Origin: Mycolicibacterium holsaticum DSM 44478 = JCM 12374
GTDB lineage: Bacteria > Actinomycetota > Actinomycetes > Mycobacteriales > Mycobacteriaceae
Length of the DNA: 64,000 bases
Assembly: GCF_019645835.1 (NCBI RefSeq)
Contig: NZ_CP080998.1
Location: forward strand, 1,240,001 to 1,304,000
Direction of reading: 5' to 3'
Shown: in pieces, positions 10,029 to 17,844 of the stretch
Layout of the letters: every line of letters starts with the position of its first letter
Position numbering within the stretch: position 1 is the first letter of the stretch
The notes under the pieces: generated by a model
Database searches by the model: none
Seen by the model: the letters and a program-made list of their open reading frames with translations, nothing else
What the model was told of the DNA's origin: nothing
Translations under genes and position numbers: made by a program

Positions 10029-11125
10029 ATGTCGTACTCCCAGCGTTCGGCTTCCCAGCCCTGAGTTGGGCGCCGCCGGGTGCGGTAGTTCGCGCGGTCG
10101 TCGCTGTCGTCTGCCCCGCGGTAACGCACCCGCGAGATCGGGTGATGGGTCCCGTTTCCGTTCGTGGTGTGCGGTTCACGGGGTTCGTAGTCGTCGTAGC
10201 GGCGGCGACGTTCGGGGCGGTCATATGCGCCGCGCCGGTCGACCGGCGGCGGGCCGGGCTGACGCGGGTTGGCGGCCTGGCGTGGGTTGGCCGCCTTGCG
10301 CGGACGGCGCCGCGGTTCTGGCGGCGGCGGGTCGGCAGGGCCGGGCCTGCGCCGGCGCGGGCGCTCCGCGAGGGGATCGAAGGATTCGGCCTCCGGCGGC
10401 CGGACATGGCGCGATCGCGGCGGCGTCGCGCCACGCACCGGCTTCGCGCTGCGCCCTGACGCGCCCGCCGGCGTCCTGGCGGGGCGGCGGGGCCGGTCGG
10501 GGCGCTCGGCGCGCTGGGGACGGCTTGGACGCTCTGCGGCGCGGCGTCTGCGCGGTGCTTCGCCGGCCTCGTCGACCGGGACGTCGTCGGCGTGCGGGCG
10601 GGCCAGCAAGGCGGACAGCTTCGCGCTCAGCGTCGACACCAGGCCCTGGCCCTCGGCCTGCGTGGTCTCGGTCCGTGGCGCCGAGCGGCGCGTCACCACG
10701 CCGTAGTACCAGCGCGCGCCGCCGATCAGCAGCACCGCCGCCGACGTGAAGAACATCAGCGGAAAGCGCTCGATGAGCGGATAGCCGCAGTTGATCAGCG
10801 CGTCTTTGATGCTGGTGATCTGCGCGTTGTGGAACAGGAAATACGCCGTGGGCACGGCGCCGAACAAGATCAGCGGCGGCTGGATTATGGCGGTGAACAG
10901 CCCGGCCTGACGCACCGCGAGCACCGCGGCCAGGCACCCCAGGACGTACGCGCCCGCGAACACCCCGCTCAGTTCTTTGCTGCCCGATCCCGCGTCGAAC
11001 GCAAAGCCGATCGTGGTTGCCGTGATCGCAATCAGCAAGGCACCCCACCACGGAACACCTGGAACGTTGGGATGCACGGAACGATGGTCGGCGGTCACCG
11101 CCGACCGTGCGCGCTGTGCTGACAC
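10025..11125 (-). CDS. DUF6542 membrane protein with long Arg/Pro-rich tail (Rv1111c-like)
   Basis: 366 residues. Four predicted membrane segments lie in the first half (about residues 25-45, 51-72, 76-100 and 122-143), followed by a disordered cytoplasmic tail from about residue 160 rich in Arg, Pro, Ala and Glu. The tail carries short repeats such as AANPRQ twice in a row. Function unknown; position between ispH and ychF matches M. tuberculosis Rv1111c. The GTG at 11125 (MSAQRARSAVTADH) is preferred to the much longer frame, which runs antisense into ychF. Its end overlaps the end of the penicillin-binding protein by 4 bp, tail to tail. Confidence 0.82.
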   Translation of the reverse strand: MSAQRARSAVTADHRSVHPNVPGVPWWGALLIAITATTIGFAFDAGSGSKELSGVFAGAYVLGCLAAVLAVRQAGLFTAIIQPPLILFGAVPTAYFLFHNAQITSIKDALINCGYPLIERFPLMFFTSAAVLLIGGARWYYGVVTRRSAPRTETTQAEGQGLVSTLSAKLSALLARPHADDVPVDEAGEAPRRRRAAERPSRPQRAERPDRPRRPARTPAGASGRSAKPVRGATPPRSRHVRPPEAESFDPLAERPRRRRPGPADPPPPEPRRRPRKAANPRQAANPRQPGPPPVDRRGAYDRPERRRRYDDYEPREPHTTNGNGTHHPISRVRYRGADDSDDRANYRTRRRPTQGWEAERWEYDI

Positions 11126-11209
11126 AGGTAGACCGTACCGGCTCTTGCTGAGTGGGGCAGTCAGCGCGGTGCTGGCGTGCCCGTCACATTCTCCTACACT
11201 CTGGACCCT

Positions 11210-12283
11210 GTGGGCCTGAATCTTGGAATCGTCGGACTGCCAAACGTCGGTAAATCGACGCTGTTCAACGCGCTGACGCGCAACGACGTGCTGGCGGCGA
11301 ACTACCCGTTCGCGACGATCGAACCCAACGAGGGCGTCGTTCCGCTGCCCGACCCGCGGTTGACCGAACTCGCGAAGATCTTCGGATCGGAAAAGATCAT
11401 CCATGCGCCGGTCACGTTCGTCGACATCGCCGGCATCGTCAAAGGCGCGTCCGAGGGCGCGGGCCTCGGCAACAAGTTTCTGGCAAACATTCGCGAGTGC
11501 GACGCGATCTGCCAGGTGGTGCGGGTTTTCACCGACGACGATGTCGCCCACGTCGACGGCCGCGTCGACCCCAAGTCCGACATCGAGGTGATCGAGACCG
11601 AGTTGATCCTCGCCGACCTGCAGACGCTTGACCGGGCGTTACCGCGGCTGGAAAAGGAGGCGCGCACCCACAAGGACCGCCGCCCGGTTTACGACGCCGC
11701 GGGGGCCGCCCAGGAGATCCTCAACGGCGGCACGACGCTGTTCGGGGCGGGCTTCGACGCCGCACTGCTGCGCGAGCTGAACCTGCTGACCACCAAACCG
11801 TTCCTGTACGTGTTCAACGCCGACGAGGCGGTGCTCACCGACGAGACGCGCAAAGCCGAACTGCGCAAGCTGGTCGCCCCGGCCGACGCGGTGTTCCTGG
11901 ACGCGAAGATCGAGGCCGAGTTGCAGGAGCTCGACGACGAGTCGGCCGCCGAACTTCTGGAGTCGATCGGCCAGACCGAACGTGGTCTGGACGCCTTGGC
12001 GCGGGCGGGGTTTCACACGTTGAAGCTGCAGACGTTCCTGACCGCGGGGCCGAAAGAGGCGCGCGCGTGGACCATCCGCCAGGGCGACACCGCGCCGAAG
12101 GCGGCGGGCGTGATCCACACCGACTTCGAGAAGGGCTTCATCAAGGCCGAGATCGTGTCGTTCGACGACCTCGTCGAGGCCGGTTCGATGGCCGCCGCGA
12201 AGGCGGCCGGCAAGGTGCGGATGGAGGGCAAGGACTACGTCATGGCCGACGGCGACGTGGTGGAGTTCCGGTTCAACGTGTAG
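11210..12283 (+). CDS. ychF: Redox-regulated ribosome-binding ATPase YchF/OLA1
   Basis: Obg-family P-loop NTPase that hydrolyses ATP and binds ribosomes. 357 residues. G1 is [12 protein letters not shown] at the very N-terminus, followed by [10 protein letters not shown] (switch I), [22 protein letters not shown] (G3), the NADE variant G4 (YVFNADEAV) typical of this ATP-preferring family, and a C-terminal TGS domain containing [10 protein letters not shown] and [14 protein letters not shown]. Start is GTG at 11210, since homologues begin at [18 protein letters not shown] at 11195-11200 lies 9 nt before it, so the transcript may be leaderless. Corresponds to M. tuberculosis Rv1112. Confidence 0.96.
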   Translation: MGLNLGIVGLPNVGKSTLFNALTRNDVLAANYPFATIEPNEGVVPLPDPRLTELAKIFGSEKIIHAPVTFVDIAGIVKGASEGAGLGNKFLANIRECDAICQVVRVFTDDDVAHVDGRVDPKSDIEVIETELILADLQTLDRALPRLEKEARTHKDRRPVYDAAGAAQEILNGGTTLFGAGFDAALLRELNLLTTKPFLYVFNADEAVLTDETRKAELRKLVAPADAVFLDAKIEAELQELDDESAAELLESIGQTERGLDALARAGFHTLKLQTFLTAGPKEARAWTIRQGDTAPKAAGVIHTDFEKGFIKAEIVSFDDLVEAGSMAAAKAAGKVRMEGKDYVMADGDVVEFRFNV

Positions 12284-12332
12284 GCGCGACGCGAGTCCGA
12301 GATTTGTCGGTGGCCGGTTATATCGTCGGGTC

Positions 12333-13619
12333 ATGTTCGATGTGACCGAGTTGGCGGCGGTGGATCTGCATGCTGATGAGGCTGGGTTGGTCGAGCGGAT
12401 TGGGTTGTTGGAGCGGCTGAAGTCGGCTGCGGCGGCGGGGCAGGCGCGTGCTGCGGCGTTGTTGGAGGCCAAACGTCAGGCGGCTGAGGCTGCGGCTGGG
12501 GTGCCCAGGTCGCGGCGGGGTCAGGGGTTGGCTAGTGAGGTGGCCTTGGCCCGGCGCGAGGCGCCTTCGTGTGGGGGCCGGCATGTGGGTTTTGCCAAGG
12601 CGTTGGTGTATGAGATGCCGTATACGTTGGCGGCCTTGGAGTGTGGGGCGCTGTCGGAGTGGCGCGCGACGGTGATCGTGCGTGAATCGGCGTGTTTGAG
12701 CATCGAGGATCGACGCACGTTGGATGAAGAGATGTGTGCGGATCTGGCCGGCCTGGAGGGCGTGGGGGATAAGCGCATCGAGGCCGAGGCGAAAAGGATC
12801 GCGTATCGGCTGGATCCGCAGGCGGTGGTCGATCAGATGGCCAAGGCCGAAAAAGACCGCACCGTCACCGTGCGCCCGGCCCCGGATGCGATGACCTATG
12901 TGACGGCGTTGTTGCCGGTGAGTCAGGGGGTGGGGGTGTATGCGGCGCTCAAACGCAGCGCCGATACGACCTTTGATGAGCGTTCGCGGGGTCAGGTGAT
13001 GGCCGACACCCTGGTCGAGCGGGTCACTGGCCGGCCTGCCGAGCAGCCTGAGCCGGTCGCGGTCAACTTGATCATGAGTGATCAGAGCCTGCTCGGGGAT
13101 GATGAGCATCCGGCGGTGGTGGACGGTTATGGGCCGATCCCGGCGGCCGTCGCACGCAAGCTGGTGTTGGCCTCCATCGCCGACAAGAAATCGGCGGCGT
13201 CGTTGCGGCGACTGTATCGGCACCCCAAGTCGGGGGCGTTGGTGGCGATGGAGTCACGCGCGCGGCGGTTCCCCAAGGCGTTGGCGCTGTTTATCCGGTT
13301 GCGTGATCAGCGTTGCCGCACCCCCTACTGTGATGCCCCGATTCGCCACACCGATCACGCGGTGCCTCATCACCGTGGTGGACCCACAAGCAGGGTCAAC
13401 GGGTCGGGATCGTGTGAGCGGTGCAACTACGTCAAGGAAGCCCCGGGCTGGCAGGCCACCACCGGTGAGGTCGACGGTGTGCATCAGGCCGAGTTCATCA
13501 CCCCGACCGGGGCGACGTATCACTCCACGGCGCCACCGCCACCGGGTCCACCACCGATTGAGGTCAGCGAGCTCGAAATGCACATCAGCATCGAACTCGC
13601 CAACCTGCACGCCGCCTAA
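12333..13619 (+). CDS. DUF222/HNH endonuclease (13E12 repeat family)
   Basis: 428 residues. An N-terminal DUF222 helical region (about 1-300) is followed by a C-terminal HNH nuclease motif around residues 330-380: C-R-T-P-Y-C, then HTDHAVPHHRGGPTS, then C-x2-C-N-Y. This is the family found in the REP13E12 repeats of M. tuberculosis, which serve as integration sites for prophage phiRv1. Codon use differs from neighbours: TTG rather than CTG for Leu, and many GTG, TGT and GAT codons, so third positions are richer in T. This suggests recent arrival or a mobile history. A TATCGT box at 12321-12326 ends 6 nt before the ATG, predicting a leaderless mRNA. No terminal inverted repeats were seen. Confidence 0.9.
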   Translation: MFDVTELAAVDLHADEAGLVERIGLLERLKSAAAAGQARAAALLEAKRQAAEAAAGVPRSRRGQGLASEVALARREAPSCGGRHVGFAKALVYEMPYTLAALECGALSEWRATVIVRESACLSIEDRRTLDEEMCADLAGLEGVGDKRIEAEAKRIAYRLDPQAVVDQMAKAEKDRTVTVRPAPDAMTYVTALLPVSQGVGVYAALKRSADTTFDERSRGQVMADTLVERVTGRPAEQPEPVAVNLIMSDQSLLGDDEHPAVVDGYGPIPAAVARKLVLASIADKKSAASLRRLYRHPKSGALVAMESRARRFPKALALFIRLRDQRCRTPYCDAPIRHTDHAVPHHRGGPTSRVNGSGSCERCNYVKEAPGWQATTGEVDGVHQAEFITPTGATYHSTAPPPPGPPPIEVSELEMHISIELANLHAA

Positions 13620-13690
13620 CCAGGTCCTGCCTCGTCTATGGCCGGGTGCTGCGCCTTCGGGCGGGCTATTCGCTGCTAGGGTTCGCGGCC

Positions 13691-14248
13691 GTGCCCAGCA
13701 TGTCCCGTCCTCTTCCGATCGCCGATCGCCTGCCCCGCACCGAGGGCGACGTGACCGTTCGTCGACTGCGCCACGACGACGCCCAGCCCTTCGCCGCAGG
13801 CACCCAGGATCCTGCCGTTCGCCGCTACGGGCACCTTCCGCTGCCGCAGTACTCAGCGCAGACCGTGCGCGACCAGATCGACGGCGTCATTGCAGACGGT
13901 CTGGCCGACGGCTCGCTGGCGGTGCTCGCTATCGCCGACGCCGCCTCTGATGAGTTTCTCGGCAGCATCGTGCTGTTCGGCATCGGCGAAACCCATGCCG
14001 AGGTGGGGTTCTGGCTTTCTCCGCAGGCGCGCGGCCGCGGCGCCGCACAGCAGGCCCTGGCTGCGGTCGCGCGCATCGCTGCCGCTGACGGGTTGACCCA
14101 CTTGACGGCCAGGACCGTCCCGGAAAACGCTGGATCGCGCCGCGTGTTGGAGGGAGCCGGCTTCGTCCAGAAGGGTGAGCCGCAGCCGCAAGTCACACCG
14201 TCAGGAGAAACGGCGACCGTGCTGATATTCGCGCGTGCGCTGGATTGA
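13691..14248 (+). CDS. GNAT family N-acetyltransferase (RimJ/RimL type)
   Basis: Acetyl-CoA-dependent N-acyltransferase of 185 residues. Motifs include the N-terminal VTVRRLRHDDAQPF, a central EVGFWLSPQARGRGAAQQALAA with the acetyl-CoA pyrophosphate loop Q/R-x-x-G-x-A (QARGRGAA), and the LTARTVPENAGSRRVLEGAGF segment typical of RimJ/RimL-like enzymes that modify N-termini or small molecules. Substrate unknown. The GTG at 13691 is chosen because TAGGGT (13677-13682) ends 8 nt before it, fitting a leaderless start; an ATG at 13700 is the alternative. Its end lies 2 bp from the convergent sigma factor gene. Confidence 0.85.
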   Translation: MPSMSRPLPIADRLPRTEGDVTVRRLRHDDAQPFAAGTQDPAVRRYGHLPLPQYSAQTVRDQIDGVIADGLADGSLAVLAIADAASDEFLGSIVLFGIGETHAEVGFWLSPQARGRGAAQQALAAVARIAAADGLTHLTARTVPENAGSRRVLEGAGFVQKGEPQPQVTPSGETATVLIFARALD

Positions 14249-14250
14249 AG

Positions 14251-15036
14251 CTAACCGGCAGCTGCCAATTCGGGCAGTTGCACCTGCCGTCGCAGGGTGT
14301 TGATCGACTTGGACAGCAGCCGCGAGACGTGCATCTGCGAGATCCCCATGCGCTCGGCGATCTGCGTCTGGGTCAGGTCCTCGAAGAACCGCAGCGTCAG
14401 AAGTGTGCGCTGGCGTTCCGGCAGTGCGGCGATCAGCGGGCGGATCGTCTCGAGGTCCAGCACCTTGTCCATCCCGGGGTCGACGTCGCCGAGCGTGTCC
14501 ATGACCGCGCGTGAGTCGTCGTTGGGCCCGGCCTGCACGTCTGTCGACAATGTCGAGTAGTTGCTGCTGGCGATCGTCGCGTCGACCACTAATTCACGGG
14601 GCACGTCGAGATGTTTGGCGATCTCCGAGGCGTTCGGCGCGCGACCCAGCTCCTGGGTCAACTCTGCGCGCGCCCGCACCAGCTGTGCCTGGATGTCCTT
14701 GCATCGTCTGGGCACCTTGACCGCCCATCCGTGATCGCGGAAGTGGCGGCGCACCTCACCCATCAGCGTGGGCACGGCGAACGACAGGAACTCCGCGCCA
14801 GTGTCCACGTCGTAGCGGTTGACCGCGTTGAGCAGGCCGACACGTGCCACCTGAATGAGATCGTCAAGCGGTTCGCCGCGGTCGCGGTAACGGAAGGCGA
14901 TGTGATCGGCCAGCGGCAGGCACCGCTCGATGATCGCGTCGCGCTGACGCCGGAATTGCGCCGATCCCTCGGGGAGTGTTTTGAGCCGACGGAACATGTC
15001 CGTCACATCTTTATAATCGCCAGAAAACCGAGCCAT
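14251..15036 (-). CDS. SigF-type (SigB/SigF/SigG family) RNA polymerase sigma factor
   Basis: 261 residues, the same length as M. tuberculosis SigF. Region 2 is clear: RCLPLADHIAFRYRDRGEPLDDLIQVARVGLLNAV, then LSFAVPTLMGEVRRHFRD. Region 3 includes KVPRRCKDIQ, and region 4 holds ALPERQRTLLTLRFFEDLTQTQIAERMGISQMHVSRLL, the helix-turn-helix that reads the -35. It is a paralogue rather than clearly SigF itself, since the usual upstream anti-sigma gene (usfX/rsbW) is missing. A GGGGAT about 8 nt before the ATG is the likely ribosome site. The promoter upstream has SigF-type elements, suggesting self-activation or control by SigF. Function is probably a stationary-phase or stress response; the regulon cannot be inferred. 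Confidence 0.88.
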   Translation of the reverse strand: MARFSGDYKDVTDMFRRLKTLPEGSAQFRRQRDAIIERCLPLADHIAFRYRDRGEPLDDLIQVARVGLLNAVNRYDVDTGAEFLSFAVPTLMGEVRRHFRDHGWAVKVPRRCKDIQAQLVRARAELTQELGRAPNASEIAKHLDVPRELVVDATIASSNYSTLSTDVQAGPNDDSRAVMDTLGDVDPGMDKVLDLETIRPLIAALPERQRTLLTLRFFEDLTQTQIAERMGISQMHVSRLLSKSINTLRRQVQLPELAAAG

Positions 15037-15099
15037 CGCGGCAATCCCCGTTCAATAAAGCGAATTCGGCGGCTCGGGTCTGAACCTGGTGACGGCGGT

Positions 15100-15126
15100 G
15101 TACCCCCCGATCGGTGATGTTGAAAC
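15100..15126 (-). promoter_or_regulatory. SigF-type promoter of the sigma factor gene
   Basis: Read on the minus strand, GTTT (15126-15123) and GGGTAC (15105-15100) are separated by exactly 17 nt. This fits the mycobacterial SigF consensus GTTT-N15-17-GGGTA(T/C). The start codon lies about 60 nt downstream, leaving a leader of about 57 nt. Inference: the gene is autoregulated or sits below SigF. Confidence 0.65.
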
Positions 15127-15150
15127 ATCGCAGGTACCGCGGCATAGAAA

Positions 15151-15185
15151 TCGGCCGCCACCGGAGGTCAAGCGGTGGCGGCCGA
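15151..15185 (-). terminator. Hairpin terminator downstream of cadI
   Basis: A perfect 13-bp stem, TCGGCCGCCACCG (15151-15163) with its complement at 15173-15185, and a 9-nt loop. Reading in the minus direction the hairpin is followed by TTTCTAT, so it looks like an intrinsic terminator for the cadI transcript, insulating it from the sigma factor promoter. Confidence 0.75.
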
Positions 15186-15263
15186 GGAGGTGGTGCTCAG
15201 TCGTTGAAAACCACCCACGGACAAAAGTAGGGTCTGCCCGCTGCAGATGAATCGGGTGTTTCC

Positions 15264-15689
15264 CTACGCTTGCACCGGTTGGTCGGCGCATGCGCAGGAC
15301 TCCTGCGCGGTGTCGCCGAACGTGTCCGAATCGGCGAGCACGGTATAGACCTCCCATTTCTCACCGGCCGGACCCGTCACCCAGACCTTGTCCTGGGTGG
15401 CGAAACAGCATGTGGTGCCGAGTTCCTCGGCGGTGAACAGACCTTCGGTCGACAACCGCGCGATCTCCGCGTGAACCTGCTCGCTGCTGTGCACCTCCAC
15501 CCCGAGGTGGTTGATGGTGCCGCCCTGGCCGGGGTTCTGCAGTAGTACCAGCTTGAGCGGTGGATCGGCGACGGCGAAGTTCGCGTAACCGTCCTTGACC
15601 TTGTTCGGCGCGGTGTTGAACAGCTTCGAGTAGAAGGTGATCGCCTGGTCGAGGTCGTCGACGTTGAGGGCGAGTTGGATGCGGGACAT
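15264..15689 (-). CDS. cadI: ArsI/CadI family glyoxalase-fold metal(loid) resistance protein
   Basis: 141-residue VOC-fold protein very close in sequence to M. tuberculosis CadI (Rv2641), which is induced by cadmium. It is also related to ArsI, a C-As lyase that demethylates trivalent organoarsenicals. Opening MSRIQLALNVDDLDQAITFY carries the first VOC module; NHLGVEV supplies a metal-ligand His, and the vicinal pair in GTTCCFATQ (residues about 95-96) corresponds to the substrate-binding Cys pair of ArsI. The C-terminus adds CAC. It is transcribed divergently from an ArsR repressor, with a shared operator region. Start ATG 15689 is set by homology. Confidence 0.9.
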   Translation of the reverse strand: MSRIQLALNVDDLDQAITFYSKLFNTAPNKVKDGYANFAVADPPLKLVLLQNPGQGGTINHLGVEVHSSEQVHAEIARLSTEGLFTAEELGTTCCFATQDKVWVTGPAGEKWEVYTVLADSDTFGDTAQESCACADQPVQA

Positions 15690-15708
15690 GATGAACCTTC
15701 CGGTTATG

Positions 15709-15765
15709 TGACATATATCGAACTGGCGCCGGTTACAGAATGCTCCTCCTTTTCGATATATGTCA
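15709..15765. promoter_or_regulatory. Paired ArsR-type operator in the cadI-arsR divergent region
   Basis: TGACATATATCGA at 15709-15721 and its exact reverse complement at 15753-15765 are separated by 31 bp. Each arm holds an AT-rich CATATAT(C/G) core unlike the surrounding GC-rich DNA. One arm lies 20 bp before cadI and the other 24 bp before arsR, so a dimer on each, or one bridging both, could repress both genes. The layout is inferred from sequence and from ArsR/SmtB family behaviour. Confidence 0.8.
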
Positions 15766-15775
15766 AGAAACTGTC

Positions 15776-15781
15776 TATAGT
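15776..15781 (+). promoter_or_regulatory. -10 box of arsR, leaderless
   Basis: TATAGT ends 7 nt before the ATG at 15789, so transcription probably begins at the start codon itself. The second operator arm (15753-15765) sits immediately upstream, over the -35 region, where repressor would exclude polymerase. Confidence 0.7.
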
Positions 15782-15788
15782 GGGTTTC

Positions 15789-16148
15789 ATGCCCAAAGCA
15801 CTGCCGACCATCGACATGTCTGCGCCGGTGTGCTGCGCCCCCGTGGCAGCGGGGCCGATGACGGATGCGGCCGCGCTCGAGGTGGCGCTGCGGCTCAAGG
15901 CGCTGGCGGACCCCGCGAGGGTCAGGATCATCTCGTTGTTGTTCGCCTCCGCCGACCGTGAGCAGAACAGCGGTGAGCTCGCCGCCGCGTTGGACCTCAC
16001 CGAGTCCACCGTCAGCCACCATCTGGCCCAGCTCCGCAAGGCCGGTCTGGTCGAATCCGAGCGGCGCGGCATGAACGTCTATCACCGCGCGCACCGTGGC
16101 GCCCTTGCGGCGTTGTGCGTCGTGCTGGATCCCGACTGCTGCACCTGA
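15789..16148 (+). CDS. ArsR/SmtB family metal(loid)-responsive repressor
   Basis: 119-residue winged-helix repressor. The core is LEVALRLKALADPARVRIISLLF, then SGELAAALDLTESTVSHHLAQLRKAGLVESERRG, which is the recognition helix and wing. Metal(loid)-sensing cysteines are candidates at the N-terminus (APVCCAPVAAG) and the very C-terminus (LDPDCCT), an arrangement like M. tuberculosis Rv2642 beside cadI. Binding of As(III), Cd(II) or a similar ion would release DNA and induce both genes. No arsenite pump or arsenate reductase lies next to it here, unlike the M. tuberculosis locus. Confidence 0.92.
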   Translation: MPKALPTIDMSAPVCCAPVAAGPMTDAAALEVALRLKALADPARVRIISLLFASADREQNSGELAAALDLTESTVSHHLAQLRKAGLVESERRGMNVYHRAHRGALAALCVVLDPDCCT

Positions 16149-16159
16149 GCGCCCGAAGG

Positions 16160-16849
16160 CTATGGCAGGACGGCAATTTCGTCGCTGAGCCGATATCCCG
16201 GCGCCAACGGCAGCGTGTCACCGCTCCAGAACGACCCCGGGTCGAACCAGTTGTAGTGCTTCTCGGTCGACAACAACCCCATCTCCTCGTAGGTGATGGC
16301 GACCGTCTCAGCGCAATAGGCGGTTTCCAGCCCGACGTCGAGCTTCTCGGCCTTCTTTCGGCGGCTGGCCTCGCTGACCTTCTTGTGTAGGAACGGGATG
16401 CCGCGCGTCAGGTCCGACACCGCCAGCCGTCCGCGGAACCACCGGCCGGTCAATCGCGCGGTGCTGGGAAACGGCGTGCCGTCCATCCGCGCCACCACCT
16501 TCAGCGCGCGGTCCTCCTGCTCGCGGGTGGCGTGCGGCGTCAGCTCACGCAGCCAGCAGCGCTGGTGATAGTTGTGCGCCCAGCGTTCGACCACCTCGCG
16601 CGCATCGTTGAGCTGCACCCCGCGATGCTTGTCACCGGTCCACATGTCGGTCAGCTTGTCGCCCAGTTCGGCGTGCCAGATCAACGGCGGCAGGTCCTCG
16701 ATCGCGATCGTCATGCCCACGTGGTTGACCGGGCTGTTCGTCAATGACTGAATCGCGCGGTCGGGTCCCGAACGCCCGCGGAACAGCCACAGATCCCCGG
16801 TGCGGGTCTCGTCGAGCGCCTGCTGCAGCGACACCGTGGTTGGCCTCAC
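16160..16849 (-). CDS. Permuted papain-fold (NlpC/P60-like) protein
   Basis: 229-residue protein that fits the circularly permuted papain fold of the YiiX/YebB group. The likely catalytic His is in NHVGMTIAIEDLPPLIWHAE near residue 42, and the likely catalytic Cys is in ETAYCAETVAITYEEMGLL near residue 188, in the His-before-Cys order typical of this group. Such proteins are hydrolases or amidases acting on peptide or lipid amide bonds; the substrate is unknown. No signal peptide, so cytoplasmic. GTG start at 16849; TAAGCT (16861-16856 on the minus strand) ends 6 nt before it, predicting a leaderless transcript. Confidence 0.7.
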   Translation of the reverse strand: MRPTTVSLQQALDETRTGDLWLFRGRSGPDRAIQSLTNSPVNHVGMTIAIEDLPPLIWHAELGDKLTDMWTGDKHRGVQLNDAREVVERWAHNYHQRCWLRELTPHATREQEDRALKVVARMDGTPFPSTARLTGRWFRGRLAVSDLTRGIPFLHKKVSEASRRKKAEKLDVGLETAYCAETVAITYEEMGLLSTEKHYNWFDPGSFWSGDTLPLAPGYRLSDEIAVLP

Positions 16850-16875
16850 CCTGGCAGCTTAGGCAGACTCTTGCC

Positions 16876-17055
16876 ATGCGCCGGATATGGAAGTGGGTCG
16901 GGCTGGCTGGTGTCGCCGGGGTGGTGGCCGGCGGGGTGTTGGTCGCCCGCGATCAGCGCCGCCGAAATTCCTATACGCCTGATGACATCCGCGCCCGGCT
17001 GCACCAACGCGTGGCCGAAGCCGGCCAACAGAACGATCAGGACCCGACGGCGTAG
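16876..17055 (+). CDS. Small single-pass membrane protein
   Basis: A 59-residue protein: a short basic N-terminus (MRRIWKW), one membrane helix at about residues 7-24 ([17 protein letters not shown]), then a positively charged and polar tail ([18 protein letters not shown]). By the positive-inside rule the orientation is ambiguous. It is divergent from the permuted-papain gene and its last 19 bp overlap the end of the convergent cyclase gene. The compositional bias and codon use look coding. Function unknown. Confidence 0.6.
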   Translation: MRRIWKWVGLAGVAGVVAGGVLVARDQRRRNSYTPDDIRARLHQRVAEAGQQNDQDPTA

Positions 17056-17816
17056 AGCCGGTGGGACCCGCTGAACCCCTTGAGTTCGGCGTCGCTGCCG
17101 TCGTCGAAATCGATATCGGCGTCGGCGAGGGCGTCGCGCACCACCTGGCTCACCAGGATCTCACCGCCGCCGGCCTCCCCGGCCACCCGCGCGGCCATCG
17201 CCACGTTGCGCCCGAACAAGTCGTCGCCGCGGCGCACCGACTTACCCATGTGGATGCCGATGCGCACCCGAATTCCGTTGTGCTGACGGTGAAGTGAGCG
17301 TTGGATGTCGATACCGCAGCGCACCGCCTGCTCGGGCCGGGCGAAGGCCACCATGAAGCCGTCGCCCTGGCTCTTCACCACATGCCCCGAGTGCGTGTGT
17401 ACGTGCCTGCGCACCATCTTGTCGTGGCGGCCGATCAGCCGGACCCACGCGCGGTCACCGATGCGCTCGTTGAGCGCGGTGGACTCCTCGATGTCGGAGA
17501 ACAAGATGACCACCACCCCGCTGGTGGCGAGGCGGGCCAGGTCGGGGCGTTCGACCTCGGCCCAATCGGCCAGGTCCTCGATCGACGACCGCACCGCGGC
17601 GCCCAACCCGTCCTTGCGCAGGATGTTGGCGGTCTGCCAGACCTGCTTGACCGCCTCCCGGCCGCCGGAGAGCAGCATGTTCTTGGTGTCGACCCGTCGG
17701 CGCGCGTCGTCCAGCTCCAGCTGCTGGCGCCGGTTCTGCCGCCACAGCACGACGAGCGCGACGGCTTGCACCGCGGCGACCGCGCCGAGCACGTAAGCGA
17801 CGATCTGGGCTGTCAT
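17037..17816 (-). CDS. Class III adenylate/guanylate cyclase with N-terminal membrane anchor
   Basis: 259 residues. One membrane helix at the N-terminus ([21 protein letters not shown]) is followed by a basic coiled linker (about 28-60), a short amphipathic region, and a class III cyclase catalytic domain (about 95-255). Metal-binding aspartates are in [10 protein letters not shown] and [11 protein letters not shown]; the transition-state Asn and Arg are in [10 protein letters not shown]; the Lys of KSQGD is the adenine-specifying position. The catalytic set therefore looks complete and cAMP is the likely product. Start ATG 17816; a GTG one codon earlier is possible. No receptor or HAMP domain is present. 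Confidence 0.88.
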   Translation of the reverse strand: MTAQIVAYVLGAVAAVQAVALVVLWRQNRRQQLELDDARRRVDTKNMLLSGGREAVKQVWQTANILRKDGLGAAVRSSIEDLADWAEVERPDLARLATSGVVVILFSDIEESTALNERIGDRAWVRLIGRHDKMVRRHVHTHSGHVVKSQGDGFMVAFARPEQAVRCGIDIQRSLHRQHNGIRVRIGIHMGKSVRRGDDLFGRNVAMAARVAGEAGGGEILVSQVVRDALADADIDFDDGSDAELKGFSGSHRLYAVGS

Positions 17817-17844
17817 CACCGAACAAGTATTGGATGCTGAACCC

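Noticed and set aside
9026..10459. A 477-codon plus-strand frame
   Set aside because: It overlaps the PBP gene in another frame and is Arg/Gly-rich with no family; the PBP carries all catalytic motifs.
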